From Dimorphilus gyrociliatus (taxonomy: Eukaryota > Annelida > Polychaeta > Dinophilidae): 64,000 nt of DNA. The position numbers and the translations under genes are program-made. The notes below the pieces were generated by a model, which saw nothing but the letters and a program-made list of their open reading frames with translations, was not told the DNA's origin and did no database searches. Within the stretch, counting starts at the first letter, position 1. Each line of letters begins with the position of its first letter. Of this stretch, positions 23,567-38,147 are shown in pieces. The stretch covers positions 682,001 to 746,000 of the forward strand of contig CAJFCJ010000022.1 of assembly GCA_904063045.1 (NCBI GenBank). Reading direction: 5' to 3'.

Positions 23567-26500
23567 TTCGTTACCGACAAAGTCGAAAGCATTTTAAATT
23601 CATTACTGCTTATTATAATTCCTTTAAAAAACATTATCCTCTCAACGGAGACGATTTAAGGACTCTTTACTTATAAAACTCTACCTTTTAAAGTGGCTTA
23701 ATACTCGGGGAAGAAAGGAGTAAAGAGAAAAAGAATTACTTGGGTCGATTCTAATACCTCTGCACAGCACGAATCTTGTCTAATAATCGACCGATTAACA
23801 CTCTTTCACTCTGAGCAAAGTGGGCGGAGCCGCCTACGTACACACGAAAAGAATAACTTTTGTATTCTCTATTATGTTTTATCGCTAGAGGGCCAACTTT
23901 TCTGAGCGTTCCGTTATGCTATTTTTCAAGCGTTATATCCTAGTCTCTTATATCTATCAAACTCTGCCCCATTTCCCGTCTCTTCCCCTTGCCTACCCCT
24001 AAAGACATAACGCTATGAAATCCCTATAGCGTACCTTTCAGCTTTGGTAAGATTCTTTGCCTCTTGCATAATTCTTCTCAACAAAATCGTTAGGTCATCT
24101 GCAAAAGAGAAGGGTGTTTTTTTTTTAAATAGAAAGTTCATAAAAGTCGGTAGTGACGTCATGTCGTCGAAATGACATTCAAGAAAATGTTGCGATATTT
24201 TATCAATCCAATTTTGCATAGGAAAATGCCATTTCGACAGTGAGCTATTTACCTAAATGAGTAAACAAATTTCTAGCCACCTGCAGCATTGTCTGTAAGA
24301 AAGAAACAATAAGTCTCCAAGAAAATTTTAACTAGCCAATTAGAGAGTCTACACCTGCGTCTTATTCTTCAAGAATCTCTCGTTTTGCAGCATTAACGTT
24401 GAAGTTAATACGGACGATGTGTACTTAAAACACTGACCAATTTGTTCAACGTCTTTTTCGTTGAACTCTCCACTTCTTTTATTTATTAGACAAGCAATAG
24501 CAACCACTTCGCTTGTATCAAGAGTAAGGACGGGAGCGCATAGCATTGATTGTATTTTCCTATTACAAATCACCTCCATCTGCTCTCTAAACTCTACAGG
24601 AACGTCCATCGTGTACATAGGACGTTTTTTAGAAATCATTGAATAGAACGGCGAACTATCTACGGCGTAGCGGACTTCCGGCTTAAGGATCCTTTCTCCG
24701 ACAACTTCGCAGAACCATTCCCTATCATCAGAGGAGAGTAGTAGTAGAAATCCACTTTCGGAGAAAGTCTCACGAGATAGCTGAATAAAAATTACAGTCT
24801 ATAATTAATCTCACTTTTTTCGGTACTATATTTCAATGCTATGTAACGTTAGGAAGACTGGAGAGAATAAAAAAAACACCACTTGATAAACTTACGTATC
24901 TGATTACTTTAATTTGCAGCGTGGAAGCGTCTTGATCATGCAGATCGGCTGCAACAAAATCAGTTTTATTATACGCCAGAAAATATTAATATAACAGTTT
25001 ATATGCTATATTTATATATATCTTGTCTGTCTTTTTATATAGAGTGTATATTCATCCCCTTCTCCCTGTTCCCTTACCACATAAATTTAGTATTCTATCT
25101 GCGTTGGAAGGATGGGTATTTTTCTGCCGCCGAATTCTCTTATGACAAACAGCAATCTGTGAAAAGGAAAGAGAACACAAACTGCAAAAAGTTAATCGAT
25201 ATATTTTTATAAACTTTTCCCTAACTATCACTTAACCTAAGATTATTCTACTTGACATTTAGACCTTTTTCCCTTCTGCTTCTTCTTCCTACCCTTCCCC
25301 TCCATTTCGAATAGCTATGTATCTAGCACCAGAACTATAAGACGAGTCTTATTGAAACAATCGTCACGTTCAAATGTTCAATTAGCATAGAATGGGAGAG
25401 TTCTAGTTTAAACGACACCAATGATAATGTTTCTCTCTTTCAATATAAACAGTGTGTGTCACCGATTCCGACAATTGCCGCAAGAACGATAACGACGACG
25501 ACGACGATGATGACTCTAATTCAGATTGTTATTCTTCTTTTTACAGTAGGTACCGAGGAAAAAAATTGATTACTCGCTTGTCGAAATTCAATCAAGTAAA
25601 CGGAGACGAATAGCGAAATTAAGAGAAGGCGTCTCTTCACGTCACTATACAAAATTTTAGCCGTGAAAAATGTATCACTCATCTTATTAAGTTTTAGCAG
25701 GCATAAATGATTCATTATCTTTTCTAAAAAATTGATTAAACTGAAGAGAAATAGAGCAAAGCTGGCTGCTGCGTTAAATAGCTCTGCCCGAAGCTACATG
25801 ACTTCTATAAGTGCTATTTAGCCTTCAAAATACTATACAATGAACGTTTAATGCTTTTTCTTCTTTCTCCCGCTTTTTTCCCCATTCTCCCGTCCTTCCT
25901 CTCTTTTTCTCTTTAGCCTCTACTCTCGGCTTTCTTCTACCTTCTAGGAGAGGAGTGATAAAAGTAAGCCCTTCTCTCTCTCTCTCACTTGCTCTCTTTC
26001 TCATTCAGCTTGAAAACTTTTCAAAAACGAAATTATCAATAATCACCAAATTCGTTTGGAATGTAACGGAAAAGTAATAATATCATAGTTTAATCGAATA
26101 ATGGGGTGGATTAACACTTCTCAAGGGAAAATAAATGCACACACGCTTTCAGAGTTTGTTACTTTCCCTCTTCATATATACTTACGTGCGATACTGTCTT
26201 CCGATTGCATTCTACTATTTCCGTTACAAATGACTTTTGTAACGATTTAAGCAATTAAGATTTAAGATCACTGCTAATTAATTGTTTAACGCCCATCTTA
26301 CACGCTAATCGTGTAATTTCATCATCTGTTTCTCTTTGATTTTATCAAATCAATTATCTTTTCCATAAAATAATCCGTCATAAGGTTTTTATGGGCGATT
26401 GCTCGCATTCCAAACATTCCTCGTCTTAAAAACCTTTTAGGAGGACTATAATGGACGGAACTGGAGAGTCGGTAGGTTGCCCTAGGAAGGCGGATGGACG

Positions 26501-29262
26501 AACGGAAGTACGCTTAGATACCTATAAATTATACAAAATGTTTTCCTTTTCGTGCCTATTAGCAAGAACATACAATTGGACAATTGCGGGTTAGCAAGGC
26601 AGGCCAGAGATTGATACGCGATTTGATTGATAGAGGATTTTGGATAAAGAAAAATGGCATAAATTTGAATGCATGAGTGAGAGAGAGAGAGAGAGAGAGA
26701 AAAGAAGTAAGGCAAAAGCGTCTTTTGTCTACGTTTTCTTGCTATTTGCAATAAACAAAGTTAACCCAATAGAAAATCGATATATCTAACTTTTTTTAAT
26801 TTACAATCTCCTGGTGGGATAAAGATTCGAGTTGAACGGTTGGAATATAGAAGAAGGGCTAAAAGTTGCGCTATGAGCTACGAAATGTAAAGCCATATGA
26901 AGCTAGGCTCATTTCCACTTAGGACTAATAGCAGTGTATATATGTATAGAAAGTAAATAATGTGCCCTTAATGAGGTGCACGACGCTAGTCCGTAACGAC
27001 CCGACTAGAGTAGGGGAGGAAATTGAGTCCAGGTCTTCACCTCTCCTGAGGGGTATTCGATTATCAAGGCATGGACGTGATGAATGTCTTTTTATGTTGA
27101 TAGTGAAATAGGACTAATCATTCTCCATAGCAAATGGTGTTTTGAATAAAAAATCTGTCTCGTTTTCTGTTTTTTTCTCTCTCTCTCTCTCTTTCTGTCA
27201 ATCTCTCTAACTTACTATAATATTAATATTAATAATAATATTAATAATGATATTAATAAGAACAAAAATTTTTACTATCGTTATTATTATTATTATTATT
27301 TATAGATTGATTAATAATTGATTTAACGAGGGAAATATTCTATTGAAAAATTCCTTTTTTGTCTCACTCATCGCCTAAAACCGTTGATTATTATGTAAAG
27401 TAGTTATTTGAAGCGAAATATGTGTGTATGAAGTCGGTAAGCGACACAAGTTCCCGAAGGAAAATCACTCTTGACAGTTTGTCAATTCATAAAACACCCT
27501 TAAGGTATATTCCTATAGCACGACTGATCTGCTCAAAGACTCGAAAAACTCCTATATGCAATTTTATTGAAGCTATTCGATTGCCCATTTAGCAGTAAGT
27601 TTGATTGATTAACCCGAGAAATTTTCCTATAATATACAATTTTTACTAACCTGTTTTTCGATAAATTCCAAATGATTTTCATCCTCTTTTGTCAGGGCAT
27701 TGGAGACAAACTGTATAAATATATCAACAATATATCAACAAATAAACAAATCAATATTATAGATATGGCAGTCGTATGTGAATAATCCAACAAAATTTAA
27801 TCTCTCCCTCCTTCCCTCTCTATACCAGATTCTTAATATCTTTTCAAAGGCCTACTCGTATCTATCCGAATCTGTTAGTTTCTTTCATCTGCCATCTTAG
27901 CACGCGTCACGCGCACCTCTTTAAGAGTAATCATTTCCAGAGAAACTCGAAAGGATTTCTTTAAAATTTCCGTCGCAAGTCAAGTTTCTATGGTAACTGA
28001 CAAACATCAGCCTCAATTTGCATAATTCGAAAATACGTTTATCGATAGTCGTCGTAAGAACGTTTGAAGAAAAAATTTTCCCTTAAATATCTTTCTTGCA
28101 TATGCTATACAGACGTCTTTATACGGTATAAATTTACGATTAACTTACCGCTAAAACTGCAACAATTGCGTTTGTTTCTAGGCAGATTATGGGGCTGCAG
28201 TAAACTGAAATGGACGAAAAGGTTCCGTTACTAAAAGCTGACGTATTGATAAAAACAAAAATAAAAAGAGAGGAAAGACAAAGCAACAAAGATAGAAACA
28301 AAGAAAACAACTAAACGTAAAAAAGAGAAATGAGCAAAAAGACAAAACAAAGAAATGGCTTTTTTTTTTTGCAGTAGGAAGAAGAGTAAGGGTAATCATT
28401 TTTGTTGTTATTGTTATCTCGATTATTCGTAGTGATAGGGAAGAAAATAGTCTCTTACCCTAAACTAATAACGAAAGAAATGAGGAGAAAAAGAGAAACG
28501 ATTGGAACGGCGAAGAGAAGAGAGACGGAGAGTAAAAAATCTAATAATAAGTATATGCTGTAAAACAAAGTTCTATAGAGATTGTTGTATTTACAGTCTG
28601 CTCTAAATGCAAACTTTTTAATGGAAATACAATTAAAAAAGGCTGATTATATATACAGTATTATGCATATTGTGTATATTATGTACACTATATTATCTCT
28701 ACAGAATCTACAATTTCTTTAGTTGTTCCCTTAAAAATCATCTATATTCTTAATACGCTATATACTGTATATACATAAGGTATATAGTTATGAATAACAT
28801 TTGTTTATACAAATATGGACACTTATTATAATGTTGACTTTAATAGTGATTCAATATTTACAAGGGTTACATGTATATATACTTGTTTAAATATACATAA
28901 TGTATACATCCTTATTTACATTTATCGAAAATAGTATTCACCTCGCTCAATGAAATGATAAAGGAAGGAAAGAGACGAATGAATGGATGAATGAACGGTT
29001 GAATGCGTGTATGTATGTATGTTTGTACGTTTGTCTCTTTGTCTCTTTTTATTTACTGTATAAAGGTATATACGAATAGGTGGATGGACGGACTGATAGA
29101 TAGATAGATAGATAGACAAATATATGAATAGGTGAAAGAATTCATGACAATTAAAAACATGTTGATTAAAAAGACAATGTTACTAGTTGAACAAAGTTTT
29201 ATTTAACTTTTAATTACACTGTGCTTTATTAGTTTCTACGAGTGATATTCTCCCTCTCTGTG

Positions 29263-29295
<33 letters not shown>

Positions 29296-30563
29296 TGCAA
29301 CTACTACATTCTTTCATTTAAGACATGTTTTTTCTGCAGATTGCACCATAATTATAGCATATTTAGAAAAAAAAAACTGATTGAAACTATGAACTATAAC
29401 TGTGTTTAATTACGTCTATAAAATAATTAGTGTTGAAATAATCCATCTACTTTTCGTCTGCATCTAACAGAGCATATTACATGTAGTATACAGTATATAT
29501 ACTTTATATACAGTATACACACAATATCCATACACTAAACCATCCAATCATTCTCTTTATATTGAATATTAACTGGTTTGTTAAGGCGGTGCATTATTCT
29601 CGTAGATATTCATAACTTATGAATCGAACATTTTACTAGTCGGCTTGTATTGACTCTTTAAGAGTTTATAAAATATACAATGCACGCCTACCTATTTTAT
29701 GCTCTTCACCGTTTACACAACCCTACTTCTATATTGCAAATTCGTTATCGACATTTCTGCTGAGGTTAGATAATCTTAGCATAAACCTATAATCCCGCTA
29801 TATTTTTTCATCCTTTTCCTCTGTTTTATTGTCTTCGTCGTTATTGTCGCTACGTAATATTCTTCCTGCCTAATGTTGCTTTTTCCGTCCGCTTCTCTCT
29901 TTTCCAAGTCAACTTATGCTTACTGAATGAAAAGTCTATTGTTTTTCTTCTCTTCTCTCCTACTCGAGTTCAGAGAATATACAATATTCGGCTTCTATTT
30001 GTTTCCTACACATATTTTTAAGGTTGAGAAAATTCGAATGGTCTAGTTGATTGATATCAGATCATTAAATAATCGAGTAGTGCAGCTAAGATCACATTAA
30101 TAATTAAAAATAAGAGAGGGGGTGGAAAAGGGTGGAGGGGGAAGAAATCGATAGCTCTACGCCTTTTACTATTGATAGAGTGAGGCAAAAATGTTTGATG
30201 TGTCGACAAAAAGGAAGAAAGTAGAGTTGAATTATAAAATAGAGAGAATAATAGAGCGTACTGTACGAAACCAATAAAAAACAATTTATTGGTCACCCGC
30301 TTTCTTATGGATTTGCTAGTGAAAGACTGAAGCTGTGCAAAAACTGTGCTCTAAGATTGCGATTCTTTGCCATTAGAGCATTAGAATCGACTTGATTTAT
30401 TAATTAGAATAAATTCTTCAAATTGCAATTCCCTTGAATGTCGTTCAAAAGTTCTCTTTACACTATTCATTTAGGATAAAATTCTTCCAATAATTATTCT
30501 TCATCTTCTTCGTTTATCTATCAATCAACCAATCAATCCGTATATCCGTCCATCCATCCATCC

Positions 30564-30600
<37 letters not shown>

Positions 30601-33600
30601 ACTCTCTATCTATCTATCTATTTGTCTATATCTGGCTTTGTCTTGCTATTGCTCTTCCTCCACTTGTTTCCCTTCCTTCCTACCATTCCAAATATTTGCT
30701 CCATTCCCCACCCCTCTCAGCTACTTTACTACAATTTTTCCCTTGGCCTTCCTCGCCGTAATTCTTTTCCCTAACCCTTTTCTCTCCGTTTTTCTCCCCT
30801 CTACCCTCTCAACATTTCAGCTTACCCGTTAACCTTTGCTTCGACTGATTCATAGTCAAATTAGCCCGTTAAAGTGAGTATTGAACTTTTCAAAAGCGGG
30901 ACATTACCGTTGATAAATTAGCTTGAGAGTCTTAATCTTTGATGTTTCCATCCGAAAGATTTATATTATCTTAAGTACAAATGTAAAACTCTGACCTCGG
31001 ATAGTATCTTGGGAATTCTAACCGGGCGTTCTATTAAAAAGTCCTAATAAGGTCAAATGACTTAACTAAACGGGTGTCATACTGCATTTTTTTCCTTTCG
31101 TGCTTTTTATTTTGATGAATAGAAAAATCTCGGAAAAGAAGTCAAGTAATAAAAGCGAAATGGACGGGAAAATGAAAAGGATATTCTAGCTAGTTCTTTT
31201 CTTTTCTTTTCTCTATTCCTTTTCTATTTATCGGCGTATATCTCTTACTCTCTAACAATGATCAGCCATCAAAACATTTGATTATCGACGATCAAACAAA
31301 TCCAATCACGTCTCACGATTCCTCCTACTCTGTCCCTCTTTGTCTATTTACTTCAATTAAATCAAATACAAACAAAAATTGACTCTTTTATAACAAATGA
31401 TTAGGTCGCGATTTCAAGAGTTTGCCCTGGAGCAAATCAAGTGAGAAATCATGACAAACAAGCCATGCAACTGCAAGAAATTTTGGTTCTAAACACCTGC
31501 GCCATTAGAGGGAATCGGTGGAGGGGATGAGGATAAACAAGTAAACAGAAAATGTTTATAATAAGTACAAATTTTTCACGGACGAAAATAACAATTTTTC
31601 ATGCCTAATAAAAGAAATAAGAGTAAACTGCTTCTTCTAATCTCCTCTCTCTCTCTCTCTCTCTCTATTCACATTTACCCCATTTTTTCTCCCACACCTA
31701 TTCCTAACCTCTTGCGCTACGTGAAATCTTGTAAAAGCCACACTACTGAATAAGAAATGGGATTCCATGAAAAAGATTAAGAGCCTTGTAAAGGAGATAA
31801 ATTAACAGCAAAAGGACGACTTAAATTGTTTAAAGAAAAAAAAAACTTGTAAACGAGCGATTATCATGTTTAGGGGTCAATCTAATACAAACTAGACAAA
31901 GGGAGTAAGATAGGAGGTCATTGCCAAATAAAGGAGCTCTTTCATAATATATAAGCTATATACTATATAGAATTTATTATATGTATATATATATATAGTA
32001 TATATGTATTACAACCTTCAAAAGATTCTGATTGCGAATGTATTTCGGTATCGGATAAAAAAGTTGAAAAGAAGCTGCGAGTATCGTGTGTAAAGCCGAA
32101 AATTAAGAACGTCCTCAACACGCTTCACTTGAAAAATAAGCGAAATAATCATTTTCTCTGTCAACTTTATCGTTGGTAAGGCGATAACCCTTGAAATTAC
32201 AAACGTGTCAGCCTTCTTATAGCCTCTGTTAGAGAGTAGGGGAATAAGGAAAATAGAGGGGAAGCGGATTTCTCTTCTCACCATCGACTATTGCACAAAA
32301 AGGCGATACGACGGAAAAAGACTAGCTGAGGGTTAACAAGAGTAGTATAAAAGTCTAAAAGGAATCTTTGAAATATTACAAACGTGTTTATCAAAGTTGG
32401 AGGGGTTAGACTGAATCATCTTTCTAAAGAGAGAGAGAGAGAGAGTGAGAAAGTAAGGAAGACTTTAAAAGTGGAGTAGAAGAGAATATACAGTATACAA
32501 ATATGGAAAAATAATATTTTTGAAGAAAACAAACCAAATAGGAAACATGCTTTTAAAAAATTAAATATTAAACTTTGAAATATTGGTGTTTTGTGTTAAG
32601 AAACAGTTTACATTATAATTTTCCTTTGTTCCCCTCCTCCACAAAAACTTCTTGTATCAACAAAAAATCAATTGAAAAGAAATTAAGGGATAAATTTAAA
32701 CAAATAAATAAAATACTTTTTCCTGCTTTGGATACAAAGACAGATTAGAGTGATGGAGAGTGTGTGTTTGTAGATATGTTTGCACATGTGTGCGATGGAG
32801 AGACACTGACAGAGAGAGAGAGAAAGGATGGATGAATAGATGGCTGGATAGATGAATGAATAACTATTAAAGAAAATGAGATAAATAATTGATAATAATC
32901 ATAATATTAATTACAATAATAATAAAATAACGAAAAAACAAATCAACGAATATACATTAAGTAGTCAAGGGGATTAATAAATAAATAAACAACTAAATAA
33001 ATAAATAAATATAAACACAACCTCGTTTCGCCGTCCACCGTCTCCCTCCGCTCTTCGCTGCGCAACAGCAAAATTGTGCAAAGCCCGGCAGGGCTACTGC
33101 AAACAGTACAGTAACATTTAAAAAAAAATACAAAAGACAGCAGAGAAAATTGACTAAAGCTAGTTTTTTCTTGGCTCGACTGAGCCGAAAAAAAGATGCT
33201 ATTGTATCGTAAGATTTCTATATTCGAACCCTTCGCAGACATAGTTTTTGACTTGGGAAGAGGAAATATGTAAATATATATTATATATACAGTATATATA
33301 TATATATTAGTTATATTCTCAGTCAGTAGATAGCAACAGTCATAAATCTCTTAACATCAACTATAAAACTTGAATAAGATAACACGAAACGTGTTGAATT
33401 CTTTCAAGTTTTTCTATTTTTTCTCTGCTTGAACATCTTTCGTATAATGTATATATAAACACACCAGTATGAGCTTTATAAATATACATATTAATATGTG
33501 TATTTATATTTTTCTATGCAAAAATCTATACAAGTCGGTATAGCAATACTGTATATTCAGTATTCCAATATATTACTATACGGCATATACACTCTTATGC

Positions 33601-35086
33601 ATATACAAATACAGTATAAAAAAAATAGCATATAGCATCATCAGTGCATCTACCTAAATGTGTGTAACCCGACTTTATTTACGTTTACGTATAAATATGT
33701 ACTGTACGTTCTACAAGCTAAATATAAGCTTATATACACACCCCGGCCGCAATCCGAAGCCGACTGCAATAGACCGCAAAGAGGGTCGCTCGCCTCCAAA
33801 TTACTTTTCTCCACCCGCCTGCAATCGTCCATTGCCTGTCTGCGAAAAAAAGAGACGCCGCTAGTAACGGTTGATTGGCTTCGAAACTATCAGGCAGTTG
33901 TATTGATCGCCTCTCACTCGGTTTTTTTTTCTTTTTTTTTTTTTTTGACTGGACTTTATATGATACGTTTGTTGACGCTGATAAATACACTCTTTCCCCC
34001 TCCTTTTACAATGAAATAAGTGCAAATAAGTCAAATAAGGAACGGATAGAAAAGGAATAAGGAGATAGGGACGAAAAGGATGAGAATTGACACTAAAAAT
34101 GACATCAATATCATGCAAACTGCCTCTCTATCGTTCAATTTCGTCCTTGTCCTTACACTAAAATGTTTACCGGAAATTAAGTGAGCTACTTGATATCCAC
34201 ATTATTTTATTAGGGAAGTCAAAGGGTTTTATATATATATAAAAAAGAAATAACTATGTATATAGAAAAGAGGGAAAAGGAGGCTTTAATTTCTCGTAAT
34301 CAATCTGTAAACAAGCTTTTACAGAGGGTGTGAATGAAATGAAATGTAAGGGGAAAAAAAAAGAGGCAGAGTACCTTTATTCTATAGTGTGATTAATTAA
34401 TAATTGAAAATGATTTCTTTTAGGGAAGTAGGAGGTGGGAAGGAATAGTATAGCATATATAAAAAATATCTATACTGTATATTGTATATAATTGATTTAA
34501 AATGCTTCTTTCTAAAGAATGATTTACCGATTTATCATTATTTGAAAATTTGTATTAATGGATTTTTCTTTGCTTAATGATGCGTTAATTCAAGGTTTTA
34601 ATTGCTAAGCATTCGTGCTAAAATTTTCAACAAATCTGTGATCAACTTACTTTGCAATTCCAGTTGATGGGAGTGTATGTTTAAAGGCTCTATTCGATTG
34701 TAACTCTCCAAATTCATCAGGAATTCTAACGTAAACGACGACATCACTCTGCAAAATAGCCAAACAAATATTACATTAATGATAGAAGATTGCAAAGAGT
34801 ATGCGTATACTTTCTATAGACATTACACACACCTCTGTGCACACTATATACATACCTACTTTTATCTATACCTTAGCTATATATTTTGCAAATAGAATGC
34901 ATTGTATAGGGAATATGATTGTTTATAGGATATAAATACAGTTGTACATTGACAGACGCCTTGGCAGACGGACAGACAAACAGCCCACCAGCAGGCTATT
35001 GATGTCTGTACATATATAGATAAATATAGTTGTAGAACTGCATAGATAGTATTATTAAAACAGAAAAAGAGAGAGCAGGGTGGTAT

Positions 35087-35128
<42 letters not shown>

Positions 35129-35647
35129 CCGAGAGAGGAAAAGATTGACAGGCACAGAGACCGACTTGAAGAGAGAGAGACAGAGAGAAATAAAGAAGAA
35201 AAAAAGCCCATTGAATTAAGTTAGTTAATAAAGATATTTGTATAGATTGTCTATTTAATAGAGAACACACTCGACTAAATGGAAGTAAAATGCCTAAGAA
35301 TTTGATAATTGACAAATATTTTTGCAAAATTTCTTTTAGATTTAATAAGATTATAAAAGAAATTTTATGCCAGCATGAAAAACTGCTCCCGCTGACGAGT
35401 TTGTACTTGAATTATTAATAAACTCGTAATTCACCGTATATAATTACCTCTGTAAGTTTATAGTAATAATCGATATAAATACTAATAATAACGCTTGAGA
35501 TTACAGCCAATAAATTAACCGTTGAATAAATCGTTTCTCGCTTCGTAAACACATTTGGTTTATTCCTATGACGCACGAAATCAGGGTCCTTTTCCAGAAT
35601 ATATCGGACCAAATAATTAGTTACATATTTTATATGGCTTCACAACG

Positions 35648-35687
<40 letters not shown>

Positions 35688-37770
35688 AAGCTTCTCCCCC
35701 TTTTTTCTCTCCCTCTCCTTCTCCATCTCACACGCTCTCTTTCTTTTACTTCTTTCTTCACATCTCCTTTTTTCTGCTTTTCTCTACTTCTCTCCCTCAT
35801 TCTCTCTCAATCTCCTTCGTCTTCTTCCCTCTACAACTCATTACTCTCCTTATCAATCTATCTTTGCAATAACCTTTTGGTTTAGGCGTAAAATGAAAAA
35901 AACGTCCAACTACCTTATAAGCAATAGATGCGTCTAATTTGCAATTATTGTTCTTGACCTTCGACGTAAGTCATTACGCAAACGAAGAAAATCTAATTAG
36001 GAAGGACGCCTCGTATTTTTTTTGTCATCAAATATACTGTACAATCAAAATCTGACAAAGCAGCGTCTGTAGACGATTATAAACACCATAAGGACAAACA
36101 AAAGAGGCCAGGATTGGACAAATGTTTATGTGGATTGGTTGGCGAAATAAGAGAAATGTGAATAACTTTACTTCTCGTTTGGAAGTAGCAGAAAACAACT
36201 CTCAATTAAAAATAGCTGAAGAAGTCGTGTGACCATATTGATTGTGCAAGAATAATAAGAGAATAGTATATTCAACTTACAAACTATTAAAGGAAATGGA
36301 ATAAAGCAAAACGAAAATTAAGGAAATATCATACTCTGTTGTTCTTAAGTTTAGTCGACAATCTTACGAAGAACCCTTTGCTAACATGATATAATACATT
36401 AATACAGCTTTCTTCTCTTCTCTTCTCTCTCCCTCTTTCAAACTCTCACTCTCTCTCCATCTATCCGTCTCTAAATCTCTAAATCTCGCTCTCTCTTTCT
36501 CTTTAAATAACAACTCTAGTGCTTTTTTTCTATAGCTCTCTTCCTATTTCCTCCATTTAAGCATTTCCCTCTAACTACTAAATAAAAAGAGGAAAATCTA
36601 TCGGCCATCTTTTAATAAATAGAACTGTACGGATAAAACATACGGTTTGAATAGATATCTAAAGGAACTGTGCTTGGGGCAATTAATTATATTTCCCTCG
36701 GGATGATTATAGGATTTAAAGTGACTGCTAGCTGCATGTTCTCCACAGAGTAGGAATGAAATCAGAGAAAATCTGGATTCCTTTACAAGAGTATGAAAAT
36801 TATTGATTAGCTAGCACAAGTTAGAAATGTCGGCGAAAACATCAATGGAAAAGCTCGAGCAGATAAATCGAATAGAAATCGTACTCTTATTAGGATTGTA
36901 ACTTTATTTGCAGCTGCATTCCACAGATATCTTTATTCACTTTTTTCTTCCTTTTATTATCCTACTAATTTTCTATAACAAGTTGGCCAGGGTTAGTCTT
37001 TTTTTGCTTTGAAATCAATATCTTTATATTTGATAGCTAAAAAGACTCAATCCTTTCTCCTCCTATCCACCTCTTTATTTTTCTTTCTCTCTGCTTGTCC
37101 GTCTCTGTCTCTGCCTCTACCTCAGCCTATATGTCTGATTATGACTCTCTATTTCTCAGTCTGTCTATCTGTCTAACTGTCTAACTGTCTATTTCAGTCT
37201 GTTCCTGTCTCTGTTTCTGTCTGTCTTTTTCTCTTTCTCTCACTGTTTTTGCGTGTGTTCGTCCACTTGTCCCCCATTTCAGTTCCTCTATACGCTCCGT
37301 TCCCCTTCCTCTCCAACTCATTTTCTTCCCTCACTAATCACCTGTCTATCTATTTCTATCGCTTCTTTCTCTTATATTCCTTCTCGCTCTCTAATTTTCT
37401 GCAAGACATCTTTTTTGCTCGCTTACCTTTCTAACTCATTTTTTTTCTGCCTTTGATTCGTTATGTTAAACGTTATAGATCCTTCGTCCAGTAACCGAGT
37501 CAACTGCACTAGGTTGTAATCTCACTCTCTCCATACCACTCAATCCCTAATCACCTATTTACTTATTTATGAAACAAACAGTCTACGGGATCCGGATCGA
37601 TAACAAACTATTTGCTAAACAGTCGATGATAAGCCGGAGTATCGTATATACAAAAATATATAATCGGTTGAAAAGCATATTTCAAAGTATCTATATGGAA
37701 GGATAAAACTTGGAAATAGCTTATTGTTCTCTCTCTTCATCTTACTCACTCGCTCATTCACTCACACGCT

Positions 37771-37814
<44 letters not shown>

Positions 37815-38116
37815 CAGCCTATCAGTCTCCTCTCTCCCTCTGTTTCTACCCTCTTATCGTGGCTGTGTGTAGATAGCAAAGCGGACGACTAAGCTTATAA
37901 GATCAGGTATATCTGATCTGAATATGACTGTTTTGTAATATGTGCTCGTCAACACATCCTTCTATCTGCAATATACGTATATATCGCACAAGACAGCTCA
38001 ATTTATCTAATTAAGGAGAGAAAAGAGACAAAATAGGCGATTGAGATAGAGAGAGAGAGTTTGACGGCAAAGAAAACAAGTAGAATAATGAAAAAAGTAG
38101 AGAGAAAAAGAGAGAG

Positions 38117-38147
<31 letters not shown>

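Noticed and set aside
26195-26230. Possible missing PDE2 exon (minus strand, ending before a GTAAGT donor at 26185)
   Set aside because: The donor is good, but the upstream acceptor and phase do not fit and the residues do not resemble the family.
28455-28560. Possible PDE2 exon ending ISLG before a GTAAGA donor
   Set aside because: Phase fits, but the upstream sequence is low-complexity pyrimidine translation, not GAF-A.
35568-35885. Ser/Leu-rich ORFs in PDE2 intron 1 and the intergenic regions
   Set aside because: They translate CT-rich microsatellites and have no splice or homology support.
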